Shown here one piece after another: positions 52,122 through 62,169 of a DNA stretch of 64,000 nucleotides (the stretch's first letter is position 1; every line of letters starts with the position of its first letter). This DNA is from CAVSRC01 sp963750065 (GTDB taxonomy: Bacteria > Pseudomonadota > Alphaproteobacteria > Rhizobiales > Kaistiaceae). The translations under genes were made by a program, and so were the position numbers. The stretch covers positions 248,001-312,000 of the forward strand of contig CAVVPK010000019.1 of NCBI GenBank assembly GCA_963750065.1, read 5' to 3'. The notes beneath the pieces were generated by a model, which did not search any database, was not told the DNA's origin, and saw only the letters and a list, made by a program, of their open reading frames with translations.

Positions 52122-53318
52122 TCAGTGGCTCGCCGCCGCGACGGTCTCGACGGCCGTTGCCGGCGCGGCCGGAGGAAGGCGCCCGCCCTTGCCGTAGTAG
52201 CGCCGGAGCAGGATGACGATGGCGACGGCCGCCGGTACGCCCTGCAGGATACCGACCGCCAGCGACCAGCCGAAGTGATAGAAGCTGGCCGCGGCAAGGC
52301 AGCCGATGAAGCAGCCGACGTCCCAACCGCCTTCGCTGGCCATGTTGAAGCGCAGCGCGCAGGGCGACAGCTTGGCCATGTTGTACATGGCGGTGCCGAT
52401 GCCGGGGATGAACAGCGGCATGGCGAGCGCACCGAGCGCATTGGCGGTGATTGCGAGCCACGGCGAGCCGAGGCTCGCTGCGCGCAGCACGATGATCAGC
52501 ATCGTGACGCCGTAGCCGATCGTCACCGCCCGACGCCCGTGGCCGAGGTCGATATAGCGGCCAAGCAGCAGGCTGCCGGCAGCACCGAAGAGGCCGGCCA
52601 GCGCCATCGCGCCGCCATAGGCGGGGATGTTGCCACCGAGCGAGATGAACAGTGCGATCTGCCAGACGAAGAACCAGGCGGAGGCGAACCAGCCGTCGAT
52701 CGTCAGCAGCAGCACCGTCAGGCGTGCCGCCCGCAAGGTGCCGGGCGCCGCCTGCTTCACTGCGACGTTGGGCACGCCGATCAGGGGGAGCACGGCCAGC
52801 GCCTGCGCCAGCCCGGCGGCGGCGAAGGTCGGGCCCGGCCCGGCGGTGACCAGGGCCCAGGCCCCGATGAGCGGGGCACCGATGCCGACCACGGCGGTCA
52901 GCGCCTCGCGGGCGCCAACCTGCTGGCCGCGGTCCTCGGCGTCGCCGAGTGCGGCGAAATAGGCGTGGTAGCTCGGCCAGTAGAAGACGTCGCCGATCGC
53001 GGCGATGGCGATGAGCGCGAACAGCGCCGGCCCGATACCGTCGACCACCGCCAGAACGGGGTATTGCAGGGCCAAGAGGAGCGTGCCGGTGATGAGCAGC
53101 GGCTTGATGCCGAATCGCTTGGCAAGCGGCAGGATTGTCGGGCGCAGGAGAAAGCGGCCGGTGACGACGCTGGCCATTACAAGCAGCACCAGCGGCACGG
53201 CGATGCCGGCGCGGAGGAGGAAGACGAGGAAGAAGATGCCACCGGCCCCTTGCGCGAGCGCCTGGATGCCGGTGTGGAGGTTGACGCGATTGATCGCGTC
53301 GTTGCGCAAAAATGCCAT
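52122..53318 (-). CDS. MFS transporter
   Basis: A 398-residue membrane protein with twelve hydrophobic segments. It starts MAFLRNDAINRVNLHTGIQA. The A-motif-like loop after segment 2 is degenerate (LAKRFGIKPL), and ASEGGWDVGCFIGCLAA occurs in a late segment. Substrate unknown. It is transcribed with the APH-family gene. The 220 bp upstream (53319-53538) contain nothing recognised. Confidence 0.83.
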   Translation of the reverse strand: MAFLRNDAINRVNLHTGIQALAQGAGGIFFLVFLLRAGIAVPLVLLVMASVVTGRFLLRPTILPLAKRFGIKPLLITGTLLLALQYPVLAVVDGIGPALFALIAIAAIGDVFYWPSYHAYFAALGDAEDRGQQVGAREALTAVVGIGAPLIGAWALVTAGPGPTFAAAGLAQALAVLPLIGVPNVAVKQAAPGTLRAARLTVLLLTIDGWFASAWFFVWQIALFISLGGNIPAYGGAMALAGLFGAAGSLLLGRYIDLGHGRRAVTIGYGVTMLIIVLRAASLGSPWLAITANALGALAMPLFIPGIGTAMYNMAKLSPCALRFNMASEGGWDVGCFIGCLAAASFYHFGWSLAVGILQGVPAAVAIVILLRRYYGKGGRLPPAAPATAVETVAAASH

Positions 53319-53538
53319 GGGAATACCGACGAAAGTAGATGAGGGAACGACCGGCTGGGGGCCGGTCAGCGGCGCGAATAGCGCTAGTGTTGCGTGGTTC
53401 CACTCATCGGAATACCTCCGTCGATGGCGCGACAATGCGGCACAGTGCGCCGCGCCGCAACGCCGCATTCCGTGGAAAACGGAGATTTTCCCGCGCGGTG
53501 GCGCGCCGGCAACACCGCTTTCCCGTCGACTGACGCCG

Positions 53539-54687
53539 CTATTCGATGACGAAGCTCGGCGCTTCGCGGTGGCTCTCGGCAACGCCCGCCCACACCTTGG
53601 CGGCGATGTCGCGGAAGACCGCCGCATGGGGCCCGTTCGGCTCGGCGACAACGATGGGTGTGCCGGCATCGGAGGTCTCGCGGATCACCATGTCGAGCGG
53701 TACCTCGCCGAGGAACGGCGTGCCGAGGCGCCCGGCCTCGGCCTGGGCGCCGCCATGGCCGAAGATGTCGTAGCGCTTGCCGGTGTCGGGAGCGACGAAA
53801 TAGCTCATGTTCTCGATGATGCCGAGCACCGGCACATCGACGCGGCGGAACATGTTGAGGCCCTTGCGCGCATCGATGAGGGCAAGGTCCTGCGGCGTCG
53901 AGACGATGACCGCCCCGGCCAGTGGCACCTGCTGGGCCATGGTGAGCTGCGCATCGCCGGTACCCGGCGGCATGTCGACCACCAGCACGTCGAGCTCGCC
54001 CCAGGCGACCTCGCGCAGCATCTGCTGCAGGGCGGAGACCACCATCGGTCCGCGCCAGATCATCGGCGTCTCTTCTTCGACCAGGAAGCCCATCGACATG
54101 ACCTTGACGCCATAGGCCTCCATCGGCTTCAGCGTGCGCCCGTCGAGCACCTCCGGCCGGCCGGAGAGATGCATGAGCCGGGGCAGCGACGGACCATAAA
54201 TGTCGGCGTCGAGGATGCCGACGCGGAGCCCGTTGGCCTTGAAGCCGAGGGCGAGATTGACGGCGCAGGTGGATTTGCCGACGCCGCCCTTGCCGCTGGC
54301 CACCGCGACGATGGCGCCGACGCCCGGAACGCCGGGCTTGACCGGCGGCGCGGCGGGGCGCTGGCCAAAGTCGGGCGCCTGGCCGCGCCCCGCAGGCGCA
54401 GCCCCGGGCCGGGCGGCGGCCGGCTGGCTGCCGGCCTTGCGCTCGGCGGTCAATACGACCATGGCGCCGGAAACGCCGGGAATCGCCATGACCGCCGTCT
54501 CGGCCGCCGCGCGCATTGGCTCGAAGGCAGACGCCCGCTCGGCCGGGACCGAGATCGAGAACATCACCCGCCCGTTGGCGATGACAATGTCGGATACCAT
54601 GCCGCGGCGCACGATGTCGCGGTCGTCGTCCGGGCCGCGGATGCTACCCAGGCGGGTGAGGACTGCTTGTTTGTCGATTTCGGGCAT
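53539..54687 (-). CDS. Mrp/NBP35 family ATP-binding iron-sulfur carrier protein
   Basis: A 382-residue protein. The N-terminal MIP18-like domain (residues 1-90) is followed by a Pro/Ala/Gly linker and a deviant Walker A P-loop GKGGVGKST. Later motifs include ILDADIYGPS and VVDMPPGTGD. The CxxC that binds the bridging cluster in ApbC/Nbp35 is replaced by ENMSYFVAPDTGKRYDIFG, as in other members of this order, so cluster binding may differ. Confidence 0.9.
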   Translation of the reverse strand: MPEIDKQAVLTRLGSIRGPDDDRDIVRRGMVSDIVIANGRVMFSISVPAERASAFEPMRAAAETAVMAIPGVSGAMVVLTAERKAGSQPAAARPGAAPAGRGQAPDFGQRPAAPPVKPGVPGVGAIVAVASGKGGVGKSTCAVNLALGFKANGLRVGILDADIYGPSLPRLMHLSGRPEVLDGRTLKPMEAYGVKVMSMGFLVEEETPMIWRGPMVVSALQQMLREVAWGELDVLVVDMPPGTGDAQLTMAQQVPLAGAVIVSTPQDLALIDARKGLNMFRRVDVPVLGIIENMSYFVAPDTGKRYDIFGHGGAQAEAGRLGTPFLGEVPLDMVIRETSDAGTPIVVAEPNGPHAAVFRDIAAKVWAGVAESHREAPSFVIE

Positions 54688-54908
54688 GGAGGCTCGGTGG
54701 TCCTGGAGAAGGTTGGCTTCGGCCGGAACATAGCCGCATCGCCCGGCGGGTCAACTTGGCCGCATTCTTGCAAAGTTCCAGCAGGATGAACCGACCGGTT
54801 GCCACCATGCCAGCCTTAGTGGAATGATGGCCGGGACAGTTCTCGGGGGGCACGGCCCGGGGGGACCGCTCCGGTCGAGATCAGGTTCAACGAGCAGAGG
54901 AAACCATC

Positions 54909-55700
54909 ATGCGCCGAACTGTCACCGCCTTGTTTGCCATTACCGCTATCGTCGCCGGAACCAGCCTTGCCATGGCCAAGGACTGGAAGGAGATCCGGGT
55001 GGGCACCGACGCGACCTATCCGCCCTTCGAATCCGTCGATTCGAGCGGCAAATTCGTTGGCTTCGACATCGACATCCTGGACGCCATCTGCGCCGACATT
55101 GGCGCCAAGTGCACCTACGTCAACCAGGATTTCGACGGCATCATCCCGGCGCTGCTCGCCGGCAAGTTCGACGTCATCGATTCCTCGATCTCGATCACGG
55201 CCGAGCGCGAGAAGCAGATCGACTTCACCGACATGTACTACAACACGCCGCCGGCCATCGTTGCGCGCAAGGATGCCGGCATCAAGGGCGTGAGCGTGGA
55301 CGACCTCGCCGGCAAGACGATCGGCGTGCAGTCCTCGACCACCCACGCCAACTACGCCCAGCAGACCTACACCAAGTCGACCATCAAGCTCTATCCGAGC
55401 GCCGACCAGTTCAAGCTCGACCTGGTCAACGGCCGTCTCGACGCGGTCAATGACGACATCGTCGTGCTCAGCGACTGGCTGAAGACCTCGCCCGATGCGC
55501 AGAAGTGCTGCGTGCTCGTCGGAGCGATCAAGATCGTTCCGGAGATCCATGGCCTCGGCCAGGGCTTCGGCGTACGCAAGGAGGACAAGGACCTGACCGC
55601 GCTGCTCAACAAGGGCATCAAGGACATCCTTGCCAACGGAACCTACAAGAAGATCAACGACAAGTACTTCGACTTCAACGCCTACGGCCAAGACTACTAG
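54909..55700 (+). CDS. Polar amino acid ABC transporter substrate-binding protein
   Basis: A 263-residue periplasmic binding protein (SBP_bac_3) with signal peptide MRRTVTALFAITAIVAGTSL. Conserved pieces are RVGTDATYPPFESVD, GFDIDILDAI, DSSISITAERE and DFTDMYY, as in Lys/Arg/Orn/His-binding proteins. Cysteines occur in ICADIGAKC and KCC. First gene of a three-gene transporter operon. Confidence 0.9.
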   Translation: MRRTVTALFAITAIVAGTSLAMAKDWKEIRVGTDATYPPFESVDSSGKFVGFDIDILDAICADIGAKCTYVNQDFDGIIPALLAGKFDVIDSSISITAEREKQIDFTDMYYNTPPAIVARKDAGIKGVSVDDLAGKTIGVQSSTTHANYAQQTYTKSTIKLYPSADQFKLDLVNGRLDAVNDDIVVLSDWLKTSPDAQKCCVLVGAIKIVPEIHGLGQGFGVRKEDKDLTALLNKGIKDILANGTYKKINDKYFDFNAYGQDY

Positions 55701-55709
55701 GCGCCTCGC

Positions 55710-55737
55710 GGCGGCCAGGCCCCTCGGCTTGGCCGCC
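55710..55737 (+). promoter_or_regulatory. Stem-loop between the binding-protein and permease genes
   Basis: GGCGGCCA pairs perfectly with TGGCCGCC around a 12-base loop, ten bases after the stop. There is no T tract. It is comparable in position to the xylF/xylH hairpin and may stabilise or partly terminate the transcript. Confidence 0.5.
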
Positions 55738-55812
55738 TTCCCTTGCCGGTCCCGCGCGCGGGGGCGCTGCGGCGGCCGGAGATGAAAGGCCGCGACTGAA
55801 GGAATTTGGCGG

Positions 55813-56520
55813 TTGGGGCATCTAATCAGCCTGCTTCAATGGGGACCTGACGGGTGGGGTGACGAACTTGCGGCGGGCGCGGGCGTAACCATTGCACTGT
55901 CACTGGCGACGCTGCCCCTCGGCGTCACCGTCGGCTTCTTCATGTCACTGGCCAAGCAATCGTCCGATCCGCTGGTGCGGCGCGGGGCGGAGATCTACAC
56001 TACGATCTTCCGCGGGCTGCCCGAACTGCTCACGCTCTTCGTCGTCTATTACGGTGCCCAGTACAGCGTCTCCGGCGTTACGCGCGCGCTCTTCGGCGCG
56101 CCGATGGAGATATCGCCCTTCATCGCCGGCATGGTGGCGCTCGGCCTCGTCCTGTCGGCCTATGCGACCGAGGCCTTCGCCTCCGCCTTCCGCGGCATCC
56201 CGCACGGCCAGTACGAAGGCGCCTACGCGATCGGCTTGACGCGGCTGCAGACGATGAGCTTCGTCATCGTGCCGCAGCTGATCCGCCTCGCCTTGCCGGC
56301 GCTCTCAAACCTCTATCTGTCGATGATGAAGGACACCGCTCTGGTGTCGGTCATCACGCTCAGCGATCTCCTGCGCCAGACGACGGTGGCCGTCGGCAGC
56401 ACCAAGCAACCCTTCTTCTTCTATCTGGTCGCCTGCTTGATCTACCTGACGCTCTCGATCCTCTCCTCCATCGGCATCTGGCGGATCGACGCCTGGGCGT
56501 CGCGCGGTGTCGAACGATGA
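55813..56520 (+). CDS. Polar amino acid ABC transporter permease (HisQ-like)
   Basis: A 235-residue permease with the EAA loop (YEGAYAIGLTRLQTMSFVIV) and the HisMQ-type SLATLPLGVTVGF and YTTIFRGLPELL segments. The TTG at 55813 is used as the start since no ATG fits the family N-terminus. The 3' end overlaps the next start as ATGA. Confidence 0.87.
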   Translation: MGHLISLLQWGPDGWGDELAAGAGVTIALSLATLPLGVTVGFFMSLAKQSSDPLVRRGAEIYTTIFRGLPELLTLFVVYYGAQYSVSGVTRALFGAPMEISPFIAGMVALGLVLSAYATEAFASAFRGIPHGQYEGAYAIGLTRLQTMSFVIVPQLIRLALPALSNLYLSMMKDTALVSVITLSDLLRQTTVAVGSTKQPFFFYLVACLIYLTLSILSSIGIWRIDAWASRGVER

Positions 56521-57371
56521 CGGCCGTGACGGTAGAAGAGGCCCCGCCCCCTCAGCCCCGCAGTCCGGTGACCTGGGCCGGCTACACCTTCATCGGGTTC
56601 TGGATTCTCGTCGTCGCCGGGCTGATCTTCGCGCTGGTCCACAGCCTTGACCCAGCGCGGCTCAGCCGCTTCGGGCCGGGCATCCTGGAAGGGGTGTGGA
56701 CGACCATCAAACTCTGTGTCCTGGGCCTGTCGATCGGCGCAGTCGTTTCGATTCCGGTCGCCACCGCCCGCCTGTCGAAGAATTGGGGGCTCAATGCGCT
56801 GGCCTACGGCTATTCCTACTTCTTCCGCGGCACGCCGATCATTGCCCAGCTCTTCCTGGTCTACTATGGAGCCGGCCAGTTCGTCGGTTTCTTCCGCGCC
56901 GCCGGGCTGTGGTGGTTCTTCCGCGATGCGTTCAACTGCGCGGTCTTCACCTTCGCTCTCAACACCGCCGCCTACCAGGCGGAGATTCTGTACGGCGCCT
57001 TCCGCGCGGTGCCGGCCGGAAGCTGGGAGGCCTCCCGGGCGCTGGCGCTGCCCAGCCTCATCACCTTGTGGAAAGTCATCCTGCCGCAGGCGCTGATGAC
57101 CGCGCTCCGGCCCTACGGCAACGAGATGATTTCCATCGTCAAGGCGAGCGCCGTGACCAGCCTGATCACCGTCCTCGACATCATGGGGCAGACCCGATAC
57201 GTCTTCTCGCAGACCTACGACATCTCGTTCTACCTGTGGGCGGCGGTGTTCTATCTGATCATCGTGGAGTCGCTGCGCCGGACCCTCAACGCTCTTGAGG
57301 TGCGCATGACCCGGCACCTCGCGGTGGCACAAAGAGAAGAAACCCCCGAAGAGGCGACCCTCTCGGCGTAG
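56517..57371 (+). CDS. Polar amino acid ABC transporter permease (HisM-like)
   Basis: A 284-residue permease with an N-terminal Pro-rich extension. The EAA loop is WEASRALALPSLITLWKVIL, and YSYFFRGTPIIAQLFLVYYG is a conserved segment. The ATG overlaps the HisQ stop. No ATPase gene follows in the operon; the next gene is a dehydrogenase, so the importer must borrow an ATPase from elsewhere. Confidence 0.88.
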   Translation: MTAVTVEEAPPPQPRSPVTWAGYTFIGFWILVVAGLIFALVHSLDPARLSRFGPGILEGVWTTIKLCVLGLSIGAVVSIPVATARLSKNWGLNALAYGYSYFFRGTPIIAQLFLVYYGAGQFVGFFRAAGLWWFFRDAFNCAVFTFALNTAAYQAEILYGAFRAVPAGSWEASRALALPSLITLWKVILPQALMTALRPYGNEMISIVKASAVTSLITVLDIMGQTRYVFSQTYDISFYLWAAVFYLIIVESLRRTLNALEVRMTRHLAVAQREETPEEATLSA

Positions 57372-57420
57372 CCAGTCGCCGCGGCCGGCCAGCCCAATCA
57401 GATTCCGGAGGACATGCAAA

Positions 57421-58293
57421 ATGGCAAACGTCGCCTTCATCGGCCTCGGCGTGATGGGCTATCCGATGGCCGGACACCTGGCCAAGCGCGGCGGCCATCT
57501 GGTGACGGTCTACAACCGCAATGCCGCCAAGGCGGCCAGATGGGTGTCGGAAAATCCCGGCAAAACGGCGCCGACGCCGAAAGAAGCGGCGGCGGGCGCC
57601 GATTTCGTCTTCACCTGTGTCGGCAATGACGACGACTTGCGCTCGGTAACGCTTGGCGACACTGGCGCCTTTGCCGGCATGGCATCGGGATCGATCTTCA
57701 TCGACAACACCACGGCCTCGGCCAATGTCGCGCGCGAACTCTATGCAGCCGCCAAGGAAAGAGGCATCGGCGCACTCGATGCGCCGATCTCCGGCGGCCA
57801 GGCGGGCGCGGAGAACGGCCAGCTCACCGTCATGGTCGGCGGCGACCGGCAGGTGTTCGACAAGGCCAGGCCGGTGATCGACTGCTACGCCAAGATGGTC
57901 GGCCTGATGGGGCCGGCCGGTGCCGGGCAACTGACCAAGATGGTCAACCAGATCTGCATCGCCGGTCTGGTGCAGGGTCTCTCCGAGGGCATCCATTTCG
58001 CCAAGACGGCCGGCCTCGATGTCGCGCAGGTGATCGACGTGATCTCCAAGGGCGCGGCGCAGTCCTGGCAGATGGACAATCGTTCAAAGACGATGGATGC
58101 CGGCCAGTTCAATCACGGCTTCGCCGTCGACTGGATGCGCAAGGACCTCGCCATCGCGCTGGACGAGGCGCGGAGGAACGGCGCCAAGCTGCCGGTGGCG
58201 GCCCTGGTCGACCAATTCTATGCCGAGGTTCAGGCGATGGGCGGTCGGCGCTGGGACACCTCCAGCCTGCTTGCCCGGCTCGAAAAGGACTGA
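57421..58293 (+). CDS. NAD(P)-dependent beta-hydroxyacid dehydrogenase (3-hydroxyisobutyrate/tartronate semialdehyde type)
   Basis: A 290-residue enzyme. The Rossmann motif is FIGLGVMGYPMAGHLA, the substrate-binding loop DAPISGGQAGAENG, and the catalytic Lys is in GQLTKMVNQ. Family members oxidise 3-hydroxyisobutyrate, tartronate semialdehyde or similar hydroxy acids. Not clearly part of the transporter operon (49-bp gap), but codirectional. Confidence 0.88.
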   Translation: MANVAFIGLGVMGYPMAGHLAKRGGHLVTVYNRNAAKAARWVSENPGKTAPTPKEAAAGADFVFTCVGNDDDLRSVTLGDTGAFAGMASGSIFIDNTTASANVARELYAAAKERGIGALDAPISGGQAGAENGQLTVMVGGDRQVFDKARPVIDCYAKMVGLMGPAGAGQLTKMVNQICIAGLVQGLSEGIHFAKTAGLDVAQVIDVISKGAAQSWQMDNRSKTMDAGQFNHGFAVDWMRKDLAIALDEARRNGAKLPVAALVDQFYAEVQAMGGRRWDTSSLLARLEKD

Positions 58294-58312
58294 CGCGACG
58301 TCCACCCGCGCT

Positions 58313-59020
58313 TTGAAGATCGCGGTCGACGATCCGGCGCGGGAAGCGAAGCGGATCGTTGCCGAACTGAAGGCCGCCGGTACTGCCGCTAACCGCGCCG
58401 GCATGGCGCGCTACGGCATCATCGGCACCGTCGCCGGTGTGTCGCTCAGCGCCATGAAGCCGATCGCGCGCCGTTATGGGCGCGACCACGCGCTCGCTGC
58501 GGCGCTGTGGCAGAGCGGCCTGCACGAGGCGCGCATCATGGCCTGCGACCTCGACGAACCGGCCAAGGTGACGCCGCAACAGATGGATCAATGGGCGGCG
58601 GATTTCGACAACTGGGCGCTTACCGACGGCGCCTGCCTGCACCTCTTCGTCAAGACGCCATTTGTCGAAGACAAGATCCGGCAATGGGCCGAGGACGAGC
58701 GCGAATATGTGCGCCGCGCCGCCTTCTCGCTGCTGGCCTGCTACACGGTTCACGGAAAGGCGATTCCGGACAAGGTGTTCGCGGGTTTTCTTGAACTGGT
58801 CGAGCGCCATGCCACCGACCCGCGCAACTTCGTGCGCAAGTCGGTCAACTGGGCGCTGCGTCAGATCGGCAAGCACTCCCAGGCGCTGCACCGCCCGGCG
58901 CTGGCGCTGGCGGGCAGACTGGCCGCTTCGGGCGACAAATCGGCGCGCTGGATCGGCAGGGACGCGGTCAAGGAGCTGACCGACCCCAAACAGCTCGCGC
59001 GGCTCAAGGCGCGCGGCTGA
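58313..59020 (+). CDS. DNA alkylation repair protein (AlkC/AlkD-like HEAT-repeat glycosylase family)
   Basis: A 235-residue all-helical protein. Conserved segments are NRAGMARYGI, RRYGRDHALAAALWQSGLHE, QMDQWAADFDNW and NFVRKSVNWALRQIGKHS, the last of which is a hallmark of this family. The start is the TTG at 58313 (MKIAVDDPAREA); earlier in-frame codons lie within the upstream gene. It converges on the Lrp gene. Confidence 0.82.
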   Translation: MKIAVDDPAREAKRIVAELKAAGTAANRAGMARYGIIGTVAGVSLSAMKPIARRYGRDHALAAALWQSGLHEARIMACDLDEPAKVTPQQMDQWAADFDNWALTDGACLHLFVKTPFVEDKIRQWAEDEREYVRRAAFSLLACYTVHGKAIPDKVFAGFLELVERHATDPRNFVRKSVNWALRQIGKHSQALHRPALALAGRLAASGDKSARWIGRDAVKELTDPKQLARLKARG

Positions 59021-59023
59021 CCG

Positions 59024-59521
59024 TCAGGACGCCCTTGCCTTTTCCTTGTCCTTGTCGAGGGCGATGTAGCTCAGCGGAAGCTCGGTCGTGTACTTGATCT
59101 GCTCCATGGCGAAGGTGGTCGACACGTCGGCGATGTCGATGCGGGCGATCAGGCGCTTGTAGAGGTTGTCGTAGGCCTCGATGTCGGGGACGACGATGCG
59201 CAGCAGATAATCCACCTGCCCCGCCATGCGGTAGAACTCGACCACTTCGGGGAAGTCGCGGATCACCTCGGCGAAGCGCCGCAGCCATTCGTCGTTGTGC
59301 TGGCTGGTGGTGATGGCGACAAAGGCGGTCACCCTTGTGTTGACCTTCTTCGGGTCGAGCAGCGCCACCCGGCCGGTAATCACTCCGTCCTCTTCGAGCT
59401 TCTGGATGCGGCGCCAGCAGGGCGTCGTCGACAGCCCCACCCGGCGGCCGATCTCGGCGACGGGAACCGTCGCATCCTCCTGCAGGATCTGCAGGATCTT
59501 GCGGTCGAGGCGGTCGATCAT
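59024..59521 (-). CDS. Lrp/AsnC family transcriptional regulator
   Basis: A 165-residue regulator. The N-terminal HTH has DRLDRKILQILQEDA and VGLSTTPCWRRIQKLEEDGV; the RAM (AsnC_trans_reg) domain covers residues 68-150. The C-terminal tail ends KDKEKARAS. It responds to amino acids; the target is unknown. Confidence 0.9.
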   Translation of the reverse strand: MIDRLDRKILQILQEDATVPVAEIGRRVGLSTTPCWRRIQKLEEDGVITGRVALLDPKKVNTRVTAFVAITTSQHNDEWLRRFAEVIRDFPEVVEFYRMAGQVDYLLRIVVPDIEAYDNLYKRLIARIDIADVSTTFAMEQIKYTTELPLSYIALDKDKEKARAS

Positions 59522-59625
59522 TGCCAGCTTTCTCGCGATTTGATTTCACATCTCGCGCTTTCGTGGGATATTTTCCCTTTCAGGCGCGACGAAGCCGGCG
59601 TCTATAGAAACGATTTCCCTTTTTG

Positions 59626-60300
59626 TCAATTCGCGCTGGCACCCAAGCGGCCGGCGACCGCGCCCTTCACAACCGGCAGCAGTTCGGCCTCGAACCAGGG
59701 GTTCTTGCGGATCCAGGCATTGTTGCGCCACGACGGATGGGGCAGCGGAATGACGGTCGGATGGCGCGTGGTGGCCATGATCTCGCGCCAGGCGGCGACA
59801 GTCTCGGTCAGGCTCGCACGCGCCAGCTTGCCCAGGTGCCAGGCATGGGCATGCGCCCCGACGGCCAGCACAAGCTCGATTGCGGGCAGCGCCGCAAACA
59901 GCTCCGCCCGCCAGGCTGGCGCGCATTCGCGCCGGGGCGGCAGGTCGGCGCCGCGCGGGTCCTGCCCCGGAAAGCAGAAACCCATGGGCACGATGGCGAT
60001 GCGGCCGACATCGTAGAAGGTGTCCGCATCGACGCCCAACCAGGCGCGCAGGCGGTCGCCAGAGGGGTCGGTGAAGGGGATGCCGGAGGCGTGGACGCGC
60101 GTCCCCGGCGCCTGGCCGACGATACACACGGTCGCCGTCGGCGAGACGCAGAGCACCGGGCGCGGCGCGTGCGGCAGCGGTGCCCCAAGCGGCCGGTCAC
60201 GACAGATGCGGCAGGCGCGGATGGCAGCGACCAGCCGGTCGAGATCACGTGGCGACTTGCCTGGCCGGCTAACTCTCTGGCGCATCTCGCTTTCACTCAT
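59626..60300 (-). CDS. Uracil-DNA glycosylase superfamily protein
   Basis: A 224-residue protein of COG1573. Motif A is GQAPGTRVHASG then FTDPSGDRL, motif B HPSWRNNAW. ACRICRDRPLG near the N-terminus gives a Cys pair; the remaining cysteines of family 4 cluster ligands (for example in PPRREC) are partly recognisable, so a 4Fe-4S cluster is possible. The ATG at 60300 (MSESEMRQ) is chosen over one at 60351. It may repair uracil in DNA. Confidence 0.75.
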   Translation of the reverse strand: MSESEMRQRVSRPGKSPRDLDRLVAAIRACRICRDRPLGAPLPHAPRPVLCVSPTATVCIVGQAPGTRVHASGIPFTDPSGDRLRAWLGVDADTFYDVGRIAIVPMGFCFPGQDPRGADLPPRRECAPAWRAELFAALPAIELVLAVGAHAHAWHLGKLARASLTETVAAWREIMATTRHPTVIPLPHPSWRNNAWIRKNPWFEAELLPVVKGAVAGRLGASAN

Positions 60301-60302
60301 GA

Positions 60303-60310
60303 TTAACCAT
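60303..60310. promoter_or_regulatory. CtrA-type TTAACCAT site
   Basis: TTAACCAT lies in the 110-bp divergent region between the UDG-like gene and the histidine kinase, with a further TTAA at about 60327-60330. This octamer is a known half-site of the cell-cycle regulator CtrA in Alphaproteobacteria. It could occur by chance. Confidence 0.35.
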
Positions 60311-60410
60311 GCTGCTGAGGAGCAAATTAAGTCCCTGCTGCAATCATGCATTCTAGCTCCCGCAGCAATTCTTGCCGGAAGTCCGTGTCGGGGATCACTC
60401 GCGTATCGCC

Positions 60411-61949
<1,539 letters not shown>

Positions 61950-61987
61950 CTGGCGCGGCCAAATTGCGCGGCCTTGGCTTTGGGGTC

Positions 61988-62109
61988 CTCTCCCCCCTTG
62001 CGGGCGGAGAGACAGAGAGGGTGGTACGGGCAAACCCCTACGGTGGGCGCTGTGCCGGCACCCTCTCCCTGCTTTTCTTGGCTCGCCTAGCGCTCGCCAA
62101 GAAAAGCAG
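61988..62109. repeat. Two palindromes between the histidine kinase and cobT
   Basis: The first (61988-62011) pairs CTCTCC with GGAGAG around a GC-rich centre. The second (62069-62109) pairs CTGCTTTTCTTGG with CCAAGAAAAGCAG, a 13-bp perfect stem. They lie between convergent genes and may terminate both. The form is that of dispersed intergenic palindromes in rhizobial genomes. Confidence 0.55.
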
Positions 62110-62169
62110 CCCTTTCCTGCAAGTGGCGAAGGCATCGCGGCAAGCGCCTGAACGAGCTCGAAGCCGCAA

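Noticed and set aside
51208..53403. A 731-codon minus-strand frame spanning both the APH-family and MFS genes
   Set aside because: Only the last ~303 codons have family motifs; the first part reads the MFS gene in a wrong frame.
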